Positions 1 through 9,227 of a stretch of DNA of 64,000 bases are shown piece by piece. A program made the translations under genes and the position numbers. Source of the stretch: CAYSDH01 sp964429805 (GTDB lineage Bacteria; Bacteroidota; Bacteroidia; Flavobacteriales_D; JABDKJ01); the NCBI GenBank assembly GCA_964429805.1, contig CAYSDH010000003.1, positions 44,479 to 108,478 on the forward strand, written 5' to 3'. Below the pieces are notes generated by a model. The model had not been told where the DNA came from. It worked only from the letters and a program-made list of their open reading frames with translations, and did no database searches. Within the stretch, counting starts at the first letter, position 1, and each line of letters opens with the position of its first letter.

Positions 1-608
1 TATGCCGAGTAAATATTGTAGTTGTAATACTCCACCATCTCATCAGAGAAAATGGCCATCTTCTTTCCTATCAAGGGTACCGAGACGATGGCCTGCCCCG
101 GATTAAACATCATTTTCTTTAACTGACTTTTATACTTGTCAATTTTATTTCCCTTTACTTCTTGCTGCTCGTACTCGTAAATATGCAGTGTGGCAGGCTC
201 TTTCTGCGAATCAAAAAAGAGTTCGTCATACATCTCGGCAGTCAGGTATTTGTGACTACCGTTACGCTTATACATCTTGCCATTTCCAGTCTCGCTTAAT
301 ATCTCGACCCACCTTATCTCATCGTCTAAAAATTGCTGCGCATTGCGCTTGAGCTTCGCCTTTTCTCTATCTTTTTTATCAAACACCTCTATTTCACTAT
401 CAAACAAGTGAGGGTAATACTTGAGGTTCATAAAGGCCTGATAGAATGAAGAATCTGTCATGACCTTTTGCATAAAGTCCTCGACTTGAAAGTCGTCATC
501 GGCAGAGACTACAAATTCGCCAAGGGTCACTGCTTTTACCACATCTTGACTGAACGAGATAATGGGAGTGAGGAAGAGAAATGATACTATGAGAATTCGT
601 ACTGACAT
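1..608 (-). CDS. Exported protein of unknown function, C-terminus outside window
   Basis: An open reading frame runs leftward from an ATG at 606-608 to the window edge without a stop, about 202 residues. It begins with a signal peptide (MSVRILIVSFLFLTPIISFSQ would end near residue 20), so the product is exported or periplasmic. The mature part is charged and rich in Tyr, with no motif I recognise; near residues 160-180 it reads FNPGQAIVSVPLIGKKMAIF. Codon use looks like that of its neighbours. The gene is divergent from the acetyltransferase at 645, with only 36 bases between the starts. An AT-rich TAATATTTG lies 8 bases upstream of the start and may be its -7 promoter element. Being a real gene is likely; the function is unknown. 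Confidence 0.75.
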   Translation of the reverse strand, partial: MSVRILIVSFLFLTPIISFSQDVVKAVTLGEFVVSADDDFQVEDFMQKVMTDSSFYQAFMNLKYYPHLFDSEIEVFDKKDREKAKLKRNAQQFLDDEIRWVEILSETGNGKMYKRNGSHKYLTAEMYDELFFDSQKEPATLHIYEYEQQEVKGNKIDKYKSQLKKMMFNPGQAIVSVPLIGKKMAIFSDEMVEYYNYNIYSA

Positions 609-644
609 GCTTCGCAAATATTACATTTATCATGCCTGAAAAAG

Positions 645-1178
645 ATGGAGTCTAAGATTAAAAATATACACCTGCGTGTGGGAATAGAGCAAGACGCTGA
701 GTCAATTGCTCAGCTTGGGTCTTTGGCCTTTGAAACGGCTTTTAAGAATGAGAATAATGCTGCCGAGCTTATAGACTATCTCAGCACAGAATACACGGCA
801 CAAGCCATTGCCCAAACAATGAGCAAACCGGAAGTGAGCTTCAGAGTGGCCGACTCTGAAGTAGGAATACGTGGCTTTACACAACTGGAAGATGCAGGCC
901 CTCCTGGTGATGAGACTAGAGATGCCCTAAAAATGGACCGGCTATACATCCACCCTAGTAATATTGGCACTGGTTTAGGCAAAACTCTTTTGCAAGATGC
1001 CATAGAATTAGCCAAGTCTAGAAACAAAGAGTCCTTGTGGCTAATGGTCCTTCGACCAAACACACGTGCAGTAATATTTTACAGAGACTTTGGGTTTATT
1101 CAGTTTGGGACCTCTCCAGGAAAATTTAAAGGCGATGCAGAAATAGACCTTTGGATGAAATTAGACCTAAAGACTTGA
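645..1178 (+). CDS. GNAT family N-acetyltransferase
   Basis: This 177-residue protein has the GNAT layout. A basic N-terminal strand starts near residue 8 (IHLRVGIEQDAESIAQLG). The acetyl-CoA pyrophosphate loop lies near residues 100-115 (LYIHPSNIGTGLGKTLLQDAI, containing the NxGxGLG pattern), and a C-terminal motif B is near residues 140-150 (NTRAVIFYRDFGF). Such enzymes transfer an acetyl group from acetyl-CoA to an amine; the substrate here cannot be read from sequence. The gene stands alone between a divergent exported protein and a convergent phosphohexomutase, and a short hairpin with a T-run follows its stop. Confidence 0.88.
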   Translation: MESKIKNIHLRVGIEQDAESIAQLGSLAFETAFKNENNAAELIDYLSTEYTAQAIAQTMSKPEVSFRVADSEVGIRGFTQLEDAGPPGDETRDALKMDRLYIHPSNIGTGLGKTLLQDAIELAKSRNKESLWLMVLRPNTRAVIFYRDFGFIQFGTSPGKFKGDAEIDLWMKLDLKT

Positions 1179-1247
1179 CAGGTATATCGATCTTGATTTA
1201 CTTTTCCAATCTTAACAGATGAAGATCGTAGTCAGATCGAGAAATAG

Positions 1248-1275
1248 GAGCCCTCTGCGGCTCTTTTTCTTTTTA
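1248..1275 (+). terminator. Short intrinsic terminator after the acetyltransferase
   Basis: A GAGCC/GGCTC stem (1248-1252 with 1259-1263) and a CTCTGC loop are followed by a T-rich tract. The stem is only five pairs, so it is a weak candidate. It sits between two convergent genes. Confidence 0.45.
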
Positions 1276-2679
1276 TAGAAGCATGCTCTTTTTTGTTTTC
1301 TCAAGTATCTCTGTCACCTCAGCTTGAGTAGGAGCTTCGGCATAAATGCGAAGCACTGGCTCGGTGCCTGAAGGACGGATCATCACCCATGACTCCTCAC
1401 TAAAGAAAAACTTCCAACCATCAAGGTCTTCCACTCGAATCACGGTCAAATCATCAAACTGGGAGTAGTGTCCTTGACGACAATTCTCCACCACTTCTAA
1501 CTTAACCGACTCATCTAACCGGAGGTCGTTTCGTTCGAATACAAAAGGCCCTACCACCTCATAGACTTCTTCTATCAGAGCCTTGAGAGTCTTACCCGTT
1601 TTGGCCATAAATTCCCAAATGATTAATCCCATCCAAATACCATCACGCTCGGGAATGTGCGTATCAACTGCGATACCTCCACTCTCTTCACCTCCCACCA
1701 TCACAGGCTCATTAATCATGATGCCACTCGCATACTTAAATCCGATTTTGACCACATCAAGCGGCAGCCCATAGAGCTTGCACATTTTTGAAATTTTTGT
1801 GACAGAAGAAAAGCCCGTCACGCACTTGCCACTTTGACCTTTATACTTATGCAGATAATGGATGAGTAGTAAGATGATGTGGTGCGCATCGATAAACCTC
1901 CCATCACCATCAAAGAGACCAATTCGGTCTGCATCTCCGTCAGTGGCAAGGCCACAATCGAGCTGAGCATTTTCACTGATAAGGGCAGAAAACTTCTTGA
2001 GATTTCTCAATATCGGTTCAGGAGAAATTCCGTCAAATGTGGGGTTAAGTTCACATTGATGAAAAGTAATCTCGGGCAGCAGTTTTTTCATGACAGACTG
2101 ACCGGCTCCAAACATCGCATCATAGGCCAGTCCCATGTCAGAGTTTCTGATTGCATCTAAATCAAAAGTAGATTCTGCCGCTTGTATATACTCTGCTTCA
2201 AGATCAACTTTTTTTATACTCGACTGCTCGCTCTCGGTGAGAATCAACTCTGCCTCACCTTCACTAATAGTATCTGGTATGGCCTCTTCTACACGTGCGA
2301 GATCATCGCCCTGCATAGGGCCACCGTGCTTTGACTTGAGCTTGTACCCATTATACTCTGGTGGGTTATGGCTAGCCGTAATCATTACACCACATGTACA
2401 CGTATGATCTCTAGCGGCAAGACTCACCATTGGCGTACTAACAAACTCATCAGCCGCTAAGACCTCTACTCCATGGCGGAGCAACACAGCAGTAACTGTG
2501 TCGGCATAGAGTTTTCCATTTCTACGACAATCAAATCCGATGACCACTTTTGGTTCTGCCGATTCTTCTTTGAGCCATGATACTAGACCGTAAGTCATTC
2601 GTGCCACGTTTACCATAGTGAAAGACTCATCCATGATGGCCCGCCATCCGTCTGTGCCAAATTTTATCTTTTTGCTCAT
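1273..2679 (-). CDS. Phosphoglucomutase/phosphomannomutase family protein
   Basis: This 468-residue alpha-D-phosphohexomutase interconverts hexose 1- and 6-phosphates in the cytoplasm and feeds nucleotide-sugar and envelope synthesis. All four active-site loops are visible: the phosphoserine loop TASHNPPEYNG (Ser103), the metal loop DGDADR (247-252), the sugar-binding loop GGEESGG and the phosphate loop RPSGTEP near the C-terminus. The length is usual for the family. Sequence does not separate glucose from mannose or glucosamine as substrate. It is the last gene of the dapF-GNAT-mltG operon, and its ATG overlaps the mltG stop by four bases, which suggests translational coupling. Confidence 0.9.
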   Translation of the reverse strand: MSKKIKFGTDGWRAIMDESFTMVNVARMTYGLVSWLKEESAEPKVVIGFDCRRNGKLYADTVTAVLLRHGVEVLAADEFVSTPMVSLAARDHTCTCGVMITASHNPPEYNGYKLKSKHGGPMQGDDLARVEEAIPDTISEGEAELILTESEQSSIKKVDLEAEYIQAAESTFDLDAIRNSDMGLAYDAMFGAGQSVMKKLLPEITFHQCELNPTFDGISPEPILRNLKKFSALISENAQLDCGLATDGDADRIGLFDGDGRFIDAHHIILLLIHYLHKYKGQSGKCVTGFSSVTKISKMCKLYGLPLDVVKIGFKYASGIMINEPVMVGGEESGGIAVDTHIPERDGIWMGLIIWEFMAKTGKTLKALIEEVYEVVGPFVFERNDLRLDESVKLEVVENCRQGHYSQFDDLTVIRVEDLDGWKFFFSEESWVMIRPSGTEPVLRIYAEAPTQAEVTEILEKTKKSMLL

Positions 2680-3707
2680 CTATATATCTTGTTATCGTCA
2701 AGCGCTTTTCTATATGCCTTGGCATAGCGGGAGTGCTCTCGGTGATTGGCAGTGAAGTGATGAAAACCGCTAAAATCTGCTTTGGCGCACATGAAAATGT
2801 AACTGTGCTTCTCATAGTTAAGCACCGCGTCTACGGCACGTATATCAGGCATACAAATTGGCCCAGGCGGTAAACCAGGATGCTTGTACGTATTGTAAGG
2901 ACTATCTGATTTTAAGTGCACATTGAGTACTCTTTTTAGACCAAAATCGCCCACGGCAAACTTCACCGTTGGGTCCGACTGCAAGGCTATTCCTTTTCTT
3001 ATTCTGTTGATGTATAACCCAGCAATGGTCTTATGCTCTTCAAATTTTACGGTCTGCTCTGCCTGCACTATACTGGCTAGTGTAACCACTTCTGACTGAG
3101 TAAGTCCGAGGGCACGGGCTTTAGCAAGGCGCGCATCTGTCCAGAATTTTTTAAACTCTCCAGCCATCCGCTCAATAAATTTCTCTGGTGAGGTATTCCA
3201 GTAAAACTCATAGGTGTTTGGAATAAACATGGATATATATGTCCTCCGGCTAAAACCATAGTGCCTCATAATGCTATCATTTGTCAGCACCTTGTGAAAC
3301 AAGAGACTATCACCAGCTAGTTTTCTTGACACTTTTCCTGCAAGCTCTGGGATGGTTCTCACATTATTGAAACTCAGTTTGACAGGTGTCTGCTCCCCTA
3401 TTCTGAGCATGTTAATCAACTGGTTGTTGCTCATTCCAGACTCTACAACATATCGTCCGGACTTCACCAATTCTGGATATGACTTGAGGTCTGCCACATA
3501 TTCAAAAGATGCCATGTCCTCTAGAATGTTGAGGCCCTCTAGCTTTTTTAGCACATCTGAATACGCCTCACCTGGCAGAATAAGAAGCTCAATCGGTTGA
3601 TCTATGTCTTTTACATTACTGCCATAGACATATTGATAAGCTTTAGAACCTAGAGCCAACCCTATGATGACTATCAAGGCGAATACTATGAGAATTTTCT
3701 TAAGCAC
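2676..3707 (-). CDS. mltG: Endolytic transglycosylase MltG (YceG-like)
   Basis: This 343-residue inner-membrane lytic transglycosylase cuts nascent glycan strands and is thought to set where peptidoglycan polymerisation ends. An N-terminal membrane anchor covers residues 4-22, a LysM-like region follows, and the YceG core carries ASIVQAEQ. Glu217 in that motif aligns with the catalytic Glu of MltG. The FIPNTYEFYWNTSPE and LPPGPICMP segments are also typical. The gene overlaps the upstream acetyltransferase by 8 bases and the downstream phosphohexomutase by 4. Sharing an operon with dapF, which makes meso-diaminopimelate, fits a cell-wall role. Confidence 0.92.
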   Translation of the reverse strand: MLKKILIVFALIVIIGLALGSKAYQYVYGSNVKDIDQPIELLILPGEAYSDVLKKLEGLNILEDMASFEYVADLKSYPELVKSGRYVVESGMSNNQLINMLRIGEQTPVKLSFNNVRTIPELAGKVSRKLAGDSLLFHKVLTNDSIMRHYGFSRRTYISMFIPNTYEFYWNTSPEKFIERMAGEFKKFWTDARLAKARALGLTQSEVVTLASIVQAEQTVKFEEHKTIAGLYINRIRKGIALQSDPTVKFAVGDFGLKRVLNVHLKSDSPYNTYKHPGLPPGPICMPDIRAVDAVLNYEKHSYIFMCAKADFSGFHHFTANHREHSRYAKAYRKALDDNKIYR

Positions 3708-4191
3708 TTTTTCGTGTCATTTTAGTTTTCGTCTTGTGGTGTTCATCTGCAACAAAACCACTTTTTAAGAACAGACTTCTACTTGCCAAATTGTCTATTG
3801 GCACATCCGCATTCAGATTGAAATTCTCCAATTCAGAGCCGCAAAAATCAATCAAGGATTCTAATGATTCATGCGCAAAGCCTTGGCGTCTATCTGCTTC
3901 TTCTGTGATAAGCACACCTATAGAAACTTCTCTCCGCTTCTCGTCCAAGTCAAATAGATCTATCGTGCCAATGGCTGTATCGTTTTCGATTTTCACGATG
4001 ATAAACCGAAGTTGACCATCTTGTCTAAGCCCCTTTATCTCATTGATGTATACATCAATTTCTTTAGCTGTGTACGGTTGAGTTCGGATGCCACCGTTGT
4101 ATGCCAAAAAGTCATTTTCACAGCGCAATATAAACTCAGCATCAGTATTGTTAACTGGTCTCAAATACACAGTGTCGGCAGTCAGTCTCAT
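3700..4191 (-). CDS. GNAT family N-acetyltransferase, RimJ/RimL-like
   Basis: This 163-residue GNAT protein starts with the RimJ/RimL-type strand MRLTADTVYLRPVNNTDAEF and has the acetyl-CoA loop near residues 100-112 (ADRRQGFAHESLESLIDF). It ends with the usual SRSLFLKSGFV helix-strand. The family includes N-terminal acetylases of ribosomal proteins and enzymes that acetylate small amines; the substrate is unknown. It lies between dapF and mltG, overlapping dapF by 4 bases and mltG by 8, so it is probably translated in a coupled way with the wall genes. A cell-wall substrate is possible, but that is inference from position only. Confidence 0.85.
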   Translation of the reverse strand: MRLTADTVYLRPVNNTDAEFILRCENDFLAYNGGIRTQPYTAKEIDVYINEIKGLRQDGQLRFIIVKIENDTAIGTIDLFDLDEKRREVSIGVLITEEADRRQGFAHESLESLIDFCGSELENFNLNADVPIDNLASRSLFLKSGFVADEHHKTKTKMTRKSA

Positions 4192-4952
4192 AAAGCTACT
4201 TCTCCGCTAAACACTTTTAATGCTGGGCCTTTTAACCAGACAGTGCCGTTTTCTTCAAATTGAACTTTTAACTCTCCACCACGTGTACTCACACTAATTT
4301 CATCGACACTAGACTGTGTCATCTCGCGCACTGAGATTGCCGCTGCCGTGATACCGGTCCCGCAGGACAAGGTCTCGTCTTCTACACCTCGCTCATATGT
4401 TCTCATGCGAATGCTGCTTTCGTTAAGCAGTTGCACAAAGTTGACATTCACACCTTGCTCCTTAAAGTCATCACTATATCTGATGCTTTTTCCTTGCGCA
4501 AATACATCTACCTCATCGACATTATCGACCATGGTTATGAAATGAGGAGAGCCCGTGTCTAGGAGTTTATCTTCTCCTTGCTTTTCTATTTTACCAGACC
4601 ATGACATCTGCAACTCAACCATGTCAGCATCAATACGCGCATGGTGCTCACCGTCAATGGCATTAAATCTACATGCTCCATTAAACAGGCCTAATAATGA
4701 GGCGAAAGCCACGGCACATCGGCTGCCATTTCCGCAGAAACTGCGACTACCATCAGGGTTGATGAAGTCTACATAGAAGTCCGCGTTTTCATCATTCTGA
4801 AGCAATACCAGACCGTCAGACCCGATACCAAACTTTCTATCACAGAGTCGTTTTATTAACGAACTATCATTCTTTGGGAAGTCTCCTTGACGATCATCTA
4901 TGAGAATGAAGTCGTTACCCGTGCCTTGATATTTGAAAAAGAATTGGCTCAT
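4188..4952 (-). CDS. dapF: Diaminopimelate epimerase
   Basis: This 254-residue enzyme converts LL- to meso-diaminopimelate for lysine and peptidoglycan synthesis, without a cofactor. Both catalytic cysteines are present in their motifs: Cys73 in FCGNGSRCA and Cys197 in LSCGTGI. The N-terminal QGTGNDFILID substrate loop is also intact. The protein is slightly shorter than the E. coli enzyme but complete. It is the first gene of a four-gene minus-strand operon (dapF, acetyltransferase, mltG, phosphohexomutase). The 151-base gap to the divergent HtrA gene must hold its promoter; I found no clear consensus there. Confidence 0.95.
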   Translation of the reverse strand: MSQFFFKYQGTGNDFILIDDRQGDFPKNDSSLIKRLCDRKFGIGSDGLVLLQNDENADFYVDFINPDGSRSFCGNGSRCAVAFASLLGLFNGACRFNAIDGEHHARIDADMVELQMSWSGKIEKQGEDKLLDTGSPHFITMVDNVDEVDVFAQGKSIRYSDDFKEQGVNVNFVQLLNESSIRMRTYERGVEDETLSCGTGITAAAISVREMTQSSVDEISVSTRGGELKVQFEENGTVWLKGPALKVFSGEVAL

Positions 4953-5148
4953 TTTTTAGTCCAACAAAAGTGCTCATATTTTCGAGTGATTGATCCAGGA
5001 CTACTATCAAATTCATGACTACGGTTAACTTTTTTTAACGGACTCAGAAGGACTAATAATTTGAACCCTGCGTTATTTTGATGTTAGCGGCATTCAGGCA
5101 TGAATGTTGAGCAACAGTAAGAACAGGAAAATTATAAATCGAATCAAG

Positions 5149-6591
5149 ATGAAAAAGCTTTTAGGAATAACATTGGTGGCCATGTTAGGGGGATTGATTT
5201 CAGTAAGTATTTATAAACACTTCGAAGACGAAGATGGTGCGCAGCACATAACCCGAGTAGTCGAACAGACTCCTATTACTTATGCCAACTACGCTCCTGC
5301 CAATTCTGGAAGTCTTGATTTCACAACAGCCGCAGAGAAAACTGTAAACAGCGTAGTCCACATTCAGACTGAGACAGTTGTGCAGGCCTCTGGAAACCCT
5401 TGGATGGATATGTTCGGCTCGATGCCCCCGCAGTCTTTTGGCGGATCTGGTAGTGGAGTGATTATTTCAAATGACGGATATATCGTCACGAATAATCATG
5501 TGATTGATGGGGCTCACAAACTCAAGGTCACACTCAATGATAATCGAACTATTGAAGCAGAAGTGATTGGCGCGGACCCAGCCTTTGACCTTGCACTTAT
5601 TAAGGTAGATGAAACGGACCTTCCTTTTGTGATGTTTGCCAATTCTGATGATGTAAAAATTGGCGAATGGGTGCTTGCTGTTGGTAATCCTTTTAACCTA
5701 ACCTCAACTGTGACTGCGGGAATAGTCAGTGCAAAAGCGAGAAACATTAACTTATTAGATGCTGACCCAAACAGGGAAATTTTTCCGGTCGAGTCATTTA
5801 TTCAGACTGACGCAGCTGTCAACCCAGGAAATAGTGGAGGCGCTCTAGTCAACACACGAGGTGAGCTGATAGGAATCAACACAGCTATCGCTTCGCGAAC
5901 TGGTTCTTACAGCGGTTACTCTTTTGCCGTGCCGAGCAGTATCGTACAAAAAGTGACCAGCGACTTGCTAGAATATGGAAATGTACAGCGCGCATACATA
6001 GGCGTGAGCATTACGAATTTAAACCAGTCTATTGCCGATCAACTTGGCATAGATGAAGTAGAAGGAGTCTATGTGAATGGACTTACTCCTGATGGTGCTG
6101 CCGCATCAGTGGGTATAGAAGTTGGTGACATTATAACTGCTGTCAATGACAAAGAGATAGACAATGTGGCTGGACTTCAAGAACAAATCTCAAAGTACCG
6201 TCCGGGCGACAAAGTGCAAGTTTCTGTGATCAGAGGCAATAAAGAAAAGCTATACAGCGTTGTAGTTAGAGACCGCCAAGGTAGAACTGCAATAAATGAT
6301 CGCAGCACCGAGACGACACGCACTGAAAGCTTCGGAGCAATATTTGAAGAAGCAACAAGCGATGAATTGAGGAGACTGAATCTTGAAACTGGAGTCAAAT
6401 TGGCCAAAGACGCTCAAGGAAAATTTCGAAGAGCTGGAATAAAAGAAGGATTTATAATAACTAGAATAGACAAGAGAATCATTTCGAAACCATCAGACGT
6501 CAGTTCGCTGTTGAGCTCCATGGAGGGAGGAGTATTGATAGCGGGTGTATACCCTAACGGGACTGCCGCCTACTACGGATTCGGAATGTGA
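5149..6591 (+). CDS. degP: HtrA/Do family periplasmic serine protease
   Basis: An envelope quality-control protease and chaperone. From the ATG at 5149 it has 480 residues, an N-terminal hydrophobic signal or anchor, a trypsin-like domain and two PDZ domains. The catalytic triad is intact: His117 in TNNHVIDG, Asp147 in AFDLALIKV and Ser229 in NPGNSGGAL. PDZ1 starts near residue 275 (AYIGVSI) and a second, more divergent PDZ ends the protein. An in-frame ATG at 5104 would add 15 basic residues; I prefer 5149 because the signal sequence then begins with MKKLLGIT. It is divergent from dapF, and a strong hairpin terminator follows. The DegP/DegQ/DegS choice is open. Confidence 0.93.
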   Translation: MKKLLGITLVAMLGGLISVSIYKHFEDEDGAQHITRVVEQTPITYANYAPANSGSLDFTTAAEKTVNSVVHIQTETVVQASGNPWMDMFGSMPPQSFGGSGSGVIISNDGYIVTNNHVIDGAHKLKVTLNDNRTIEAEVIGADPAFDLALIKVDETDLPFVMFANSDDVKIGEWVLAVGNPFNLTSTVTAGIVSAKARNINLLDADPNREIFPVESFIQTDAAVNPGNSGGALVNTRGELIGINTAIASRTGSYSGYSFAVPSSIVQKVTSDLLEYGNVQRAYIGVSITNLNQSIADQLGIDEVEGVYVNGLTPDGAAASVGIEVGDIITAVNDKEIDNVAGLQEQISKYRPGDKVQVSVIRGNKEKLYSVVVRDRQGRTAINDRSTETTRTESFGAIFEEATSDELRRLNLETGVKLAKDAQGKFRRAGIKEGFIITRIDKRIISKPSDVSSLLSSMEGGVLIAGVYPNGTAAYYGFGM

Positions 6592-6687
6592 TCCAAATCA
6601 CAATAAACCTGCAAGAAACGAAACCACAAAACCGCGTTCATCTGTTAAGTGGTTTTGAATCAGTTTATTAAGATATGGATAAGATAG

Positions 6688-6722
6688 CAGGGGGTGCAGT
6701 GTAATCTGTACCCCCTGTTTTC
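6688..6722 (+). terminator. Intrinsic terminator after the HtrA gene
   Basis: The inverted repeat CAGGGGGT/ACCCCCTG (6688-6695 and 6710-6717) encloses a 14-base loop and is followed by TTTTC. It ends the protease transcript and separates it from rpoD. Confidence 0.75.
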
Positions 6723-6756
6723 AATTAACTGAAAGACATAGAGTTATAAAAAGAAA

Positions 6757-6788
6757 CTTGTATGGTATGGCCCATCTTTCTATCTTTG
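6757..6788 (+). promoter_or_regulatory. rpoD promoter, Bacteroidota type
   Basis: CTTG (-33 element, 6757-6760), a 20-base spacer and TATCTTTG (-7 element, 6781-6788) match the known Bacteroidota consensus TTTG-N19-21-TAnnTTTG, exactly at the -7 box. Transcription would start near 6793-6796 and leave a leader of about 67 bases before rpoD. Confidence 0.75.
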
Positions 6789-6861
6789 AGGACTAGTTCG
6801 GGGGATTCATCAATTAAGTTATTCAGACTAAGCACCTAGACTAAAAAACACTGCATAGCAA

Positions 6862-7728
6862 ATGAGACAATTAAAAATAACCAAATCCATAACCAACAGG
6901 GAGAGTCAGTCACTTGACAAATATCTCCAGGAGATCAGCAAAGAGGAATTGATCACGGCTCAAGAGGAAGTGGAATTGGCACAGCGCATTAAGCAAGGTG
7001 ACCAAGCTGCCTTGGACAAATTGACAAGAGCCAATTTGCGATTTGTAGTTTCTGTATCAAAGCAATATCAGAATCAGGGTTTAAGTCTACCAGACTTAAT
7101 TAACGAGGGAAATCTTGGACTTATCAAAGCCGCTCAGCGTTTTGACGAAACAAGAGGTTTTAAATTTATCTCTTACGCAGTGTGGTGGATTCGCCAATCT
7201 ATTCTGCAGGCATTGGCCGAGCAGTCGCGTATAGTAAGATTGCCGTTGAACCAAGTAGGTTCGTTGAGCAAGATTAATAAGATGTTCTCTAAATTGGAGC
7301 AAGAGTTTGAAAGACCACCTTCAGCAGAAGAGTTGGCTCATGCACTTGACCTTCCAACAGAGAAAGTGGCCCAGTCACTTAAGGTTAGTGGGCGTCACAT
7401 CTCAATGGATGCTCCATTTACAGATGACGGAGATTCTAACTCACTACTCGATGTATTGATTAATGATGATAGTCCAAATGCAGATTCAGGACTATTGAGC
7501 GAATCATTGCATAATGAGGTTGAGCGTTCACTCGCCACCTTGTCTGAAAGAGAGCGAGACGTCATCAGACTATTTTTTGGAATAGGTCTCAACCATGGAT
7601 TGACCTTAGATGAGATTGGCGAGAAATTTGACTTGACCAGAGAGCGAGTCCGCCAAATAAAAGAGAAAGCAATCAGGAAACTGAAGCAACACTCTAAAAG
7701 CAAACTTTTAAAAGCCTATCTCGGATGA
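6862..7728 (+). CDS. rpoD: Primary RNA polymerase sigma factor (RpoD/SigA)
   Basis: This 288-residue sigma-70 directs RNA polymerase to housekeeping promoters. Region 1.2 starts near residue 18 ([15 protein letters not shown]). Region 2 carries the core-binding and -10 melting helix ([17 protein letters not shown], then [15 protein letters not shown]). Regions 3 and 4 follow, ending in the helix-turn-helix [25 protein letters not shown]. Region 1.1 is absent, which is normal for the short primary sigma of Bacteroidota. It has its own promoter at 6757-6788 and its own terminator, whose loop contains the stop codon. Confidence 0.96.
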   Translation: MRQLKITKSITNRESQSLDKYLQEISKEELITAQEEVELAQRIKQGDQAALDKLTRANLRFVVSVSKQYQNQGLSLPDLINEGNLGLIKAAQRFDETRGFKFISYAVWWIRQSILQALAEQSRIVRLPLNQVGSLSKINKMFSKLEQEFERPPSAEELAHALDLPTEKVAQSLKVSGRHISMDAPFTDDGDSNSLLDVLINDDSPNADSGLLSESLHNEVERSLATLSERERDVIRLFFGIGLNHGLTLDEIGEKFDLTRERVRQIKEKAIRKLKQHSKSKLLKAYLG

Positions 7729-7745
7729 GTAGGCTTTTTTCTTTT
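7711..7745 (+). terminator. Intrinsic terminator overlapping the rpoD stop
   Basis: AAAGCCTA (7711-7718) pairs with TAGGCTTT (7730-7737), followed by a T-rich tract. The rpoD stop codon at 7726-7728 lies inside the loop, so terminating ribosomes could interfere with hairpin folding. Confidence 0.8.
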
Positions 7746-7778
7746 ACTATGTGTCAATAATACACTTCTATTAAAACT

Positions 7779-9227
7779 ATGTCTACCACACTTACCCAAA
7801 CTACTGAAAATTGGGTCGATAGAAAAAGAGATGCTGTCGATCTGATAAACTCAATAGGTCATCTGATGTATGACAAAAATGTTGAGTTAGTTCTTTTTAG
7901 ATCACCGCTCATTGAGATGGGAGTGCCTGATGTGCTCAATCTTCATGAATACGCCAAGGACATAGTCCAAAAGCCGATTGAAATAAAGACTACTTCAGAA
8001 CTGGCGCAAAAAATGTGTACCATGGACCTTGCTCCTTCTAAAATAGACATCGGGCGCTTGTCACGAGAGTGGCTAGTTGAGGGTGGAAACTTTGGTTCGC
8101 AAGAAGAATTTTTAGCAGACAAATTAGCAGGTCTTACTGGTGAGCAAGACAGCCGAAACATCGAGCCCAAAGATGTGGTGCTCTATGGTTTTGGAAGAAT
8201 TGGAAGACTGTGTGCACGCGAGCTCATCAGAATGAGCGGTGTGGGGCAGCAATTGAGATTAAAAGCAATCGTGCTGAGAAGCGTTTCTGCTGAGCAGATT
8301 ACTAAAAGGGCTGCACTCTTAAGAATGGATTCTGTGCACGGTCCGTTTCCTGGTGTTGTTCTTGAAGATCATGATAAAGGATGCTTGGTCATCAATGGTC
8401 AAGAAGTGCAGCTGATCGAAGCGGCTTCACCAGAAGAAGCTGACTATGAGCGTTATGGCATCAAGGATGCATTAGTGATAGATAACACTGGAGTATTCAG
8501 AGACAAAGAGGCGCTGAGCCGCCACTTGAAGTCTAAAGGTGCAAGCAAAGTATTACTCACTGCGCCAGGCGGAGGAGTGCCCAATGTGGTGTATGGCCTC
8601 AACCATAAAGAATTTAATATTGACGAGACTGACATCTGGTCAGCTGCCTCGTGCACAACCAACGCCATCTCCCCTATCCTCTCGGTAATCGATGAGGCTT
8701 TTGGCATAGAAAAAGGACACATCGAGACAGTCCATGCATATACCAATGACCAGAATCTTCTTGATAATTTTCACAAGAAGCATCGAAGAGGTCGCTCTGC
8801 CGCCATCAACATGGTAATTACTGAAACTGGAGCTGGAAAAGCAGTGACTAAGGTGATGCCAAGATTTGAGAATAAACTCACTGCCAATGCTGTGAGAGTG
8901 CCAACACCAAATGGCTCATTGGCCATCATGAATCTGAGCCTGTCTAAAGAAGTGAGCAGAGAAACGGTCAATGCGACCATGAAAAAGGCAGCACTGGAAG
9001 GAAATCTTGTAAATCAAATTCGATTCTCAATTGAACCTGAGCTTGTTTCCAATGACATAATTGGAAATACGTGCTGTGCGGTTTTTGATAGTCCTGCGAC
9101 CATCGTGTCACAAGACGGGAAAAGCACTACGGTGTATATCTGGTATGACAACGAGTTTGGTTACACCAAGCAGGTATTGCGCATGGCCAAGTACATTTCT
9201 AAGGTCAGAAGATTGATCTACTACTAG
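7779..9227 (+). CDS. gap: Glyceraldehyde-3-phosphate dehydrogenase, long form
   Basis: This 482-residue enzyme interconverts glyceraldehyde 3-phosphate and 1,3-bisphosphoglycerate in glycolysis and gluconeogenesis. The NAD(P)-binding motif GFGRIG is at 137-142 and the catalytic Cys292 lies in ASCTTNAISP. The C-terminal WYDNEFGYTKQV motif is complete. About 130 residues precede the Rossmann fold, whereas common GAPDHs of about 335 residues start there. This long form is known in Bacteroidota and some other lineages. The role of the extension and the cofactor preference are not readable here. The gene lies between rpoD's terminator and a secreted esterase. Confidence 0.93.
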   Translation: MSTTLTQTTENWVDRKRDAVDLINSIGHLMYDKNVELVLFRSPLIEMGVPDVLNLHEYAKDIVQKPIEIKTTSELAQKMCTMDLAPSKIDIGRLSREWLVEGGNFGSQEEFLADKLAGLTGEQDSRNIEPKDVVLYGFGRIGRLCARELIRMSGVGQQLRLKAIVLRSVSAEQITKRAALLRMDSVHGPFPGVVLEDHDKGCLVINGQEVQLIEAASPEEADYERYGIKDALVIDNTGVFRDKEALSRHLKSKGASKVLLTAPGGGVPNVVYGLNHKEFNIDETDIWSAASCTTNAISPILSVIDEAFGIEKGHIETVHAYTNDQNLLDNFHKKHRRGRSAAINMVITETGAGKAVTKVMPRFENKLTANAVRVPTPNGSLAIMNLSLSKEVSRETVNATMKKAALEGNLVNQIRFSIEPELVSNDIIGNTCCAVFDSPATIVSQDGKSTTVYIWYDNEFGYTKQVLRMAKYISKVRRLIYY

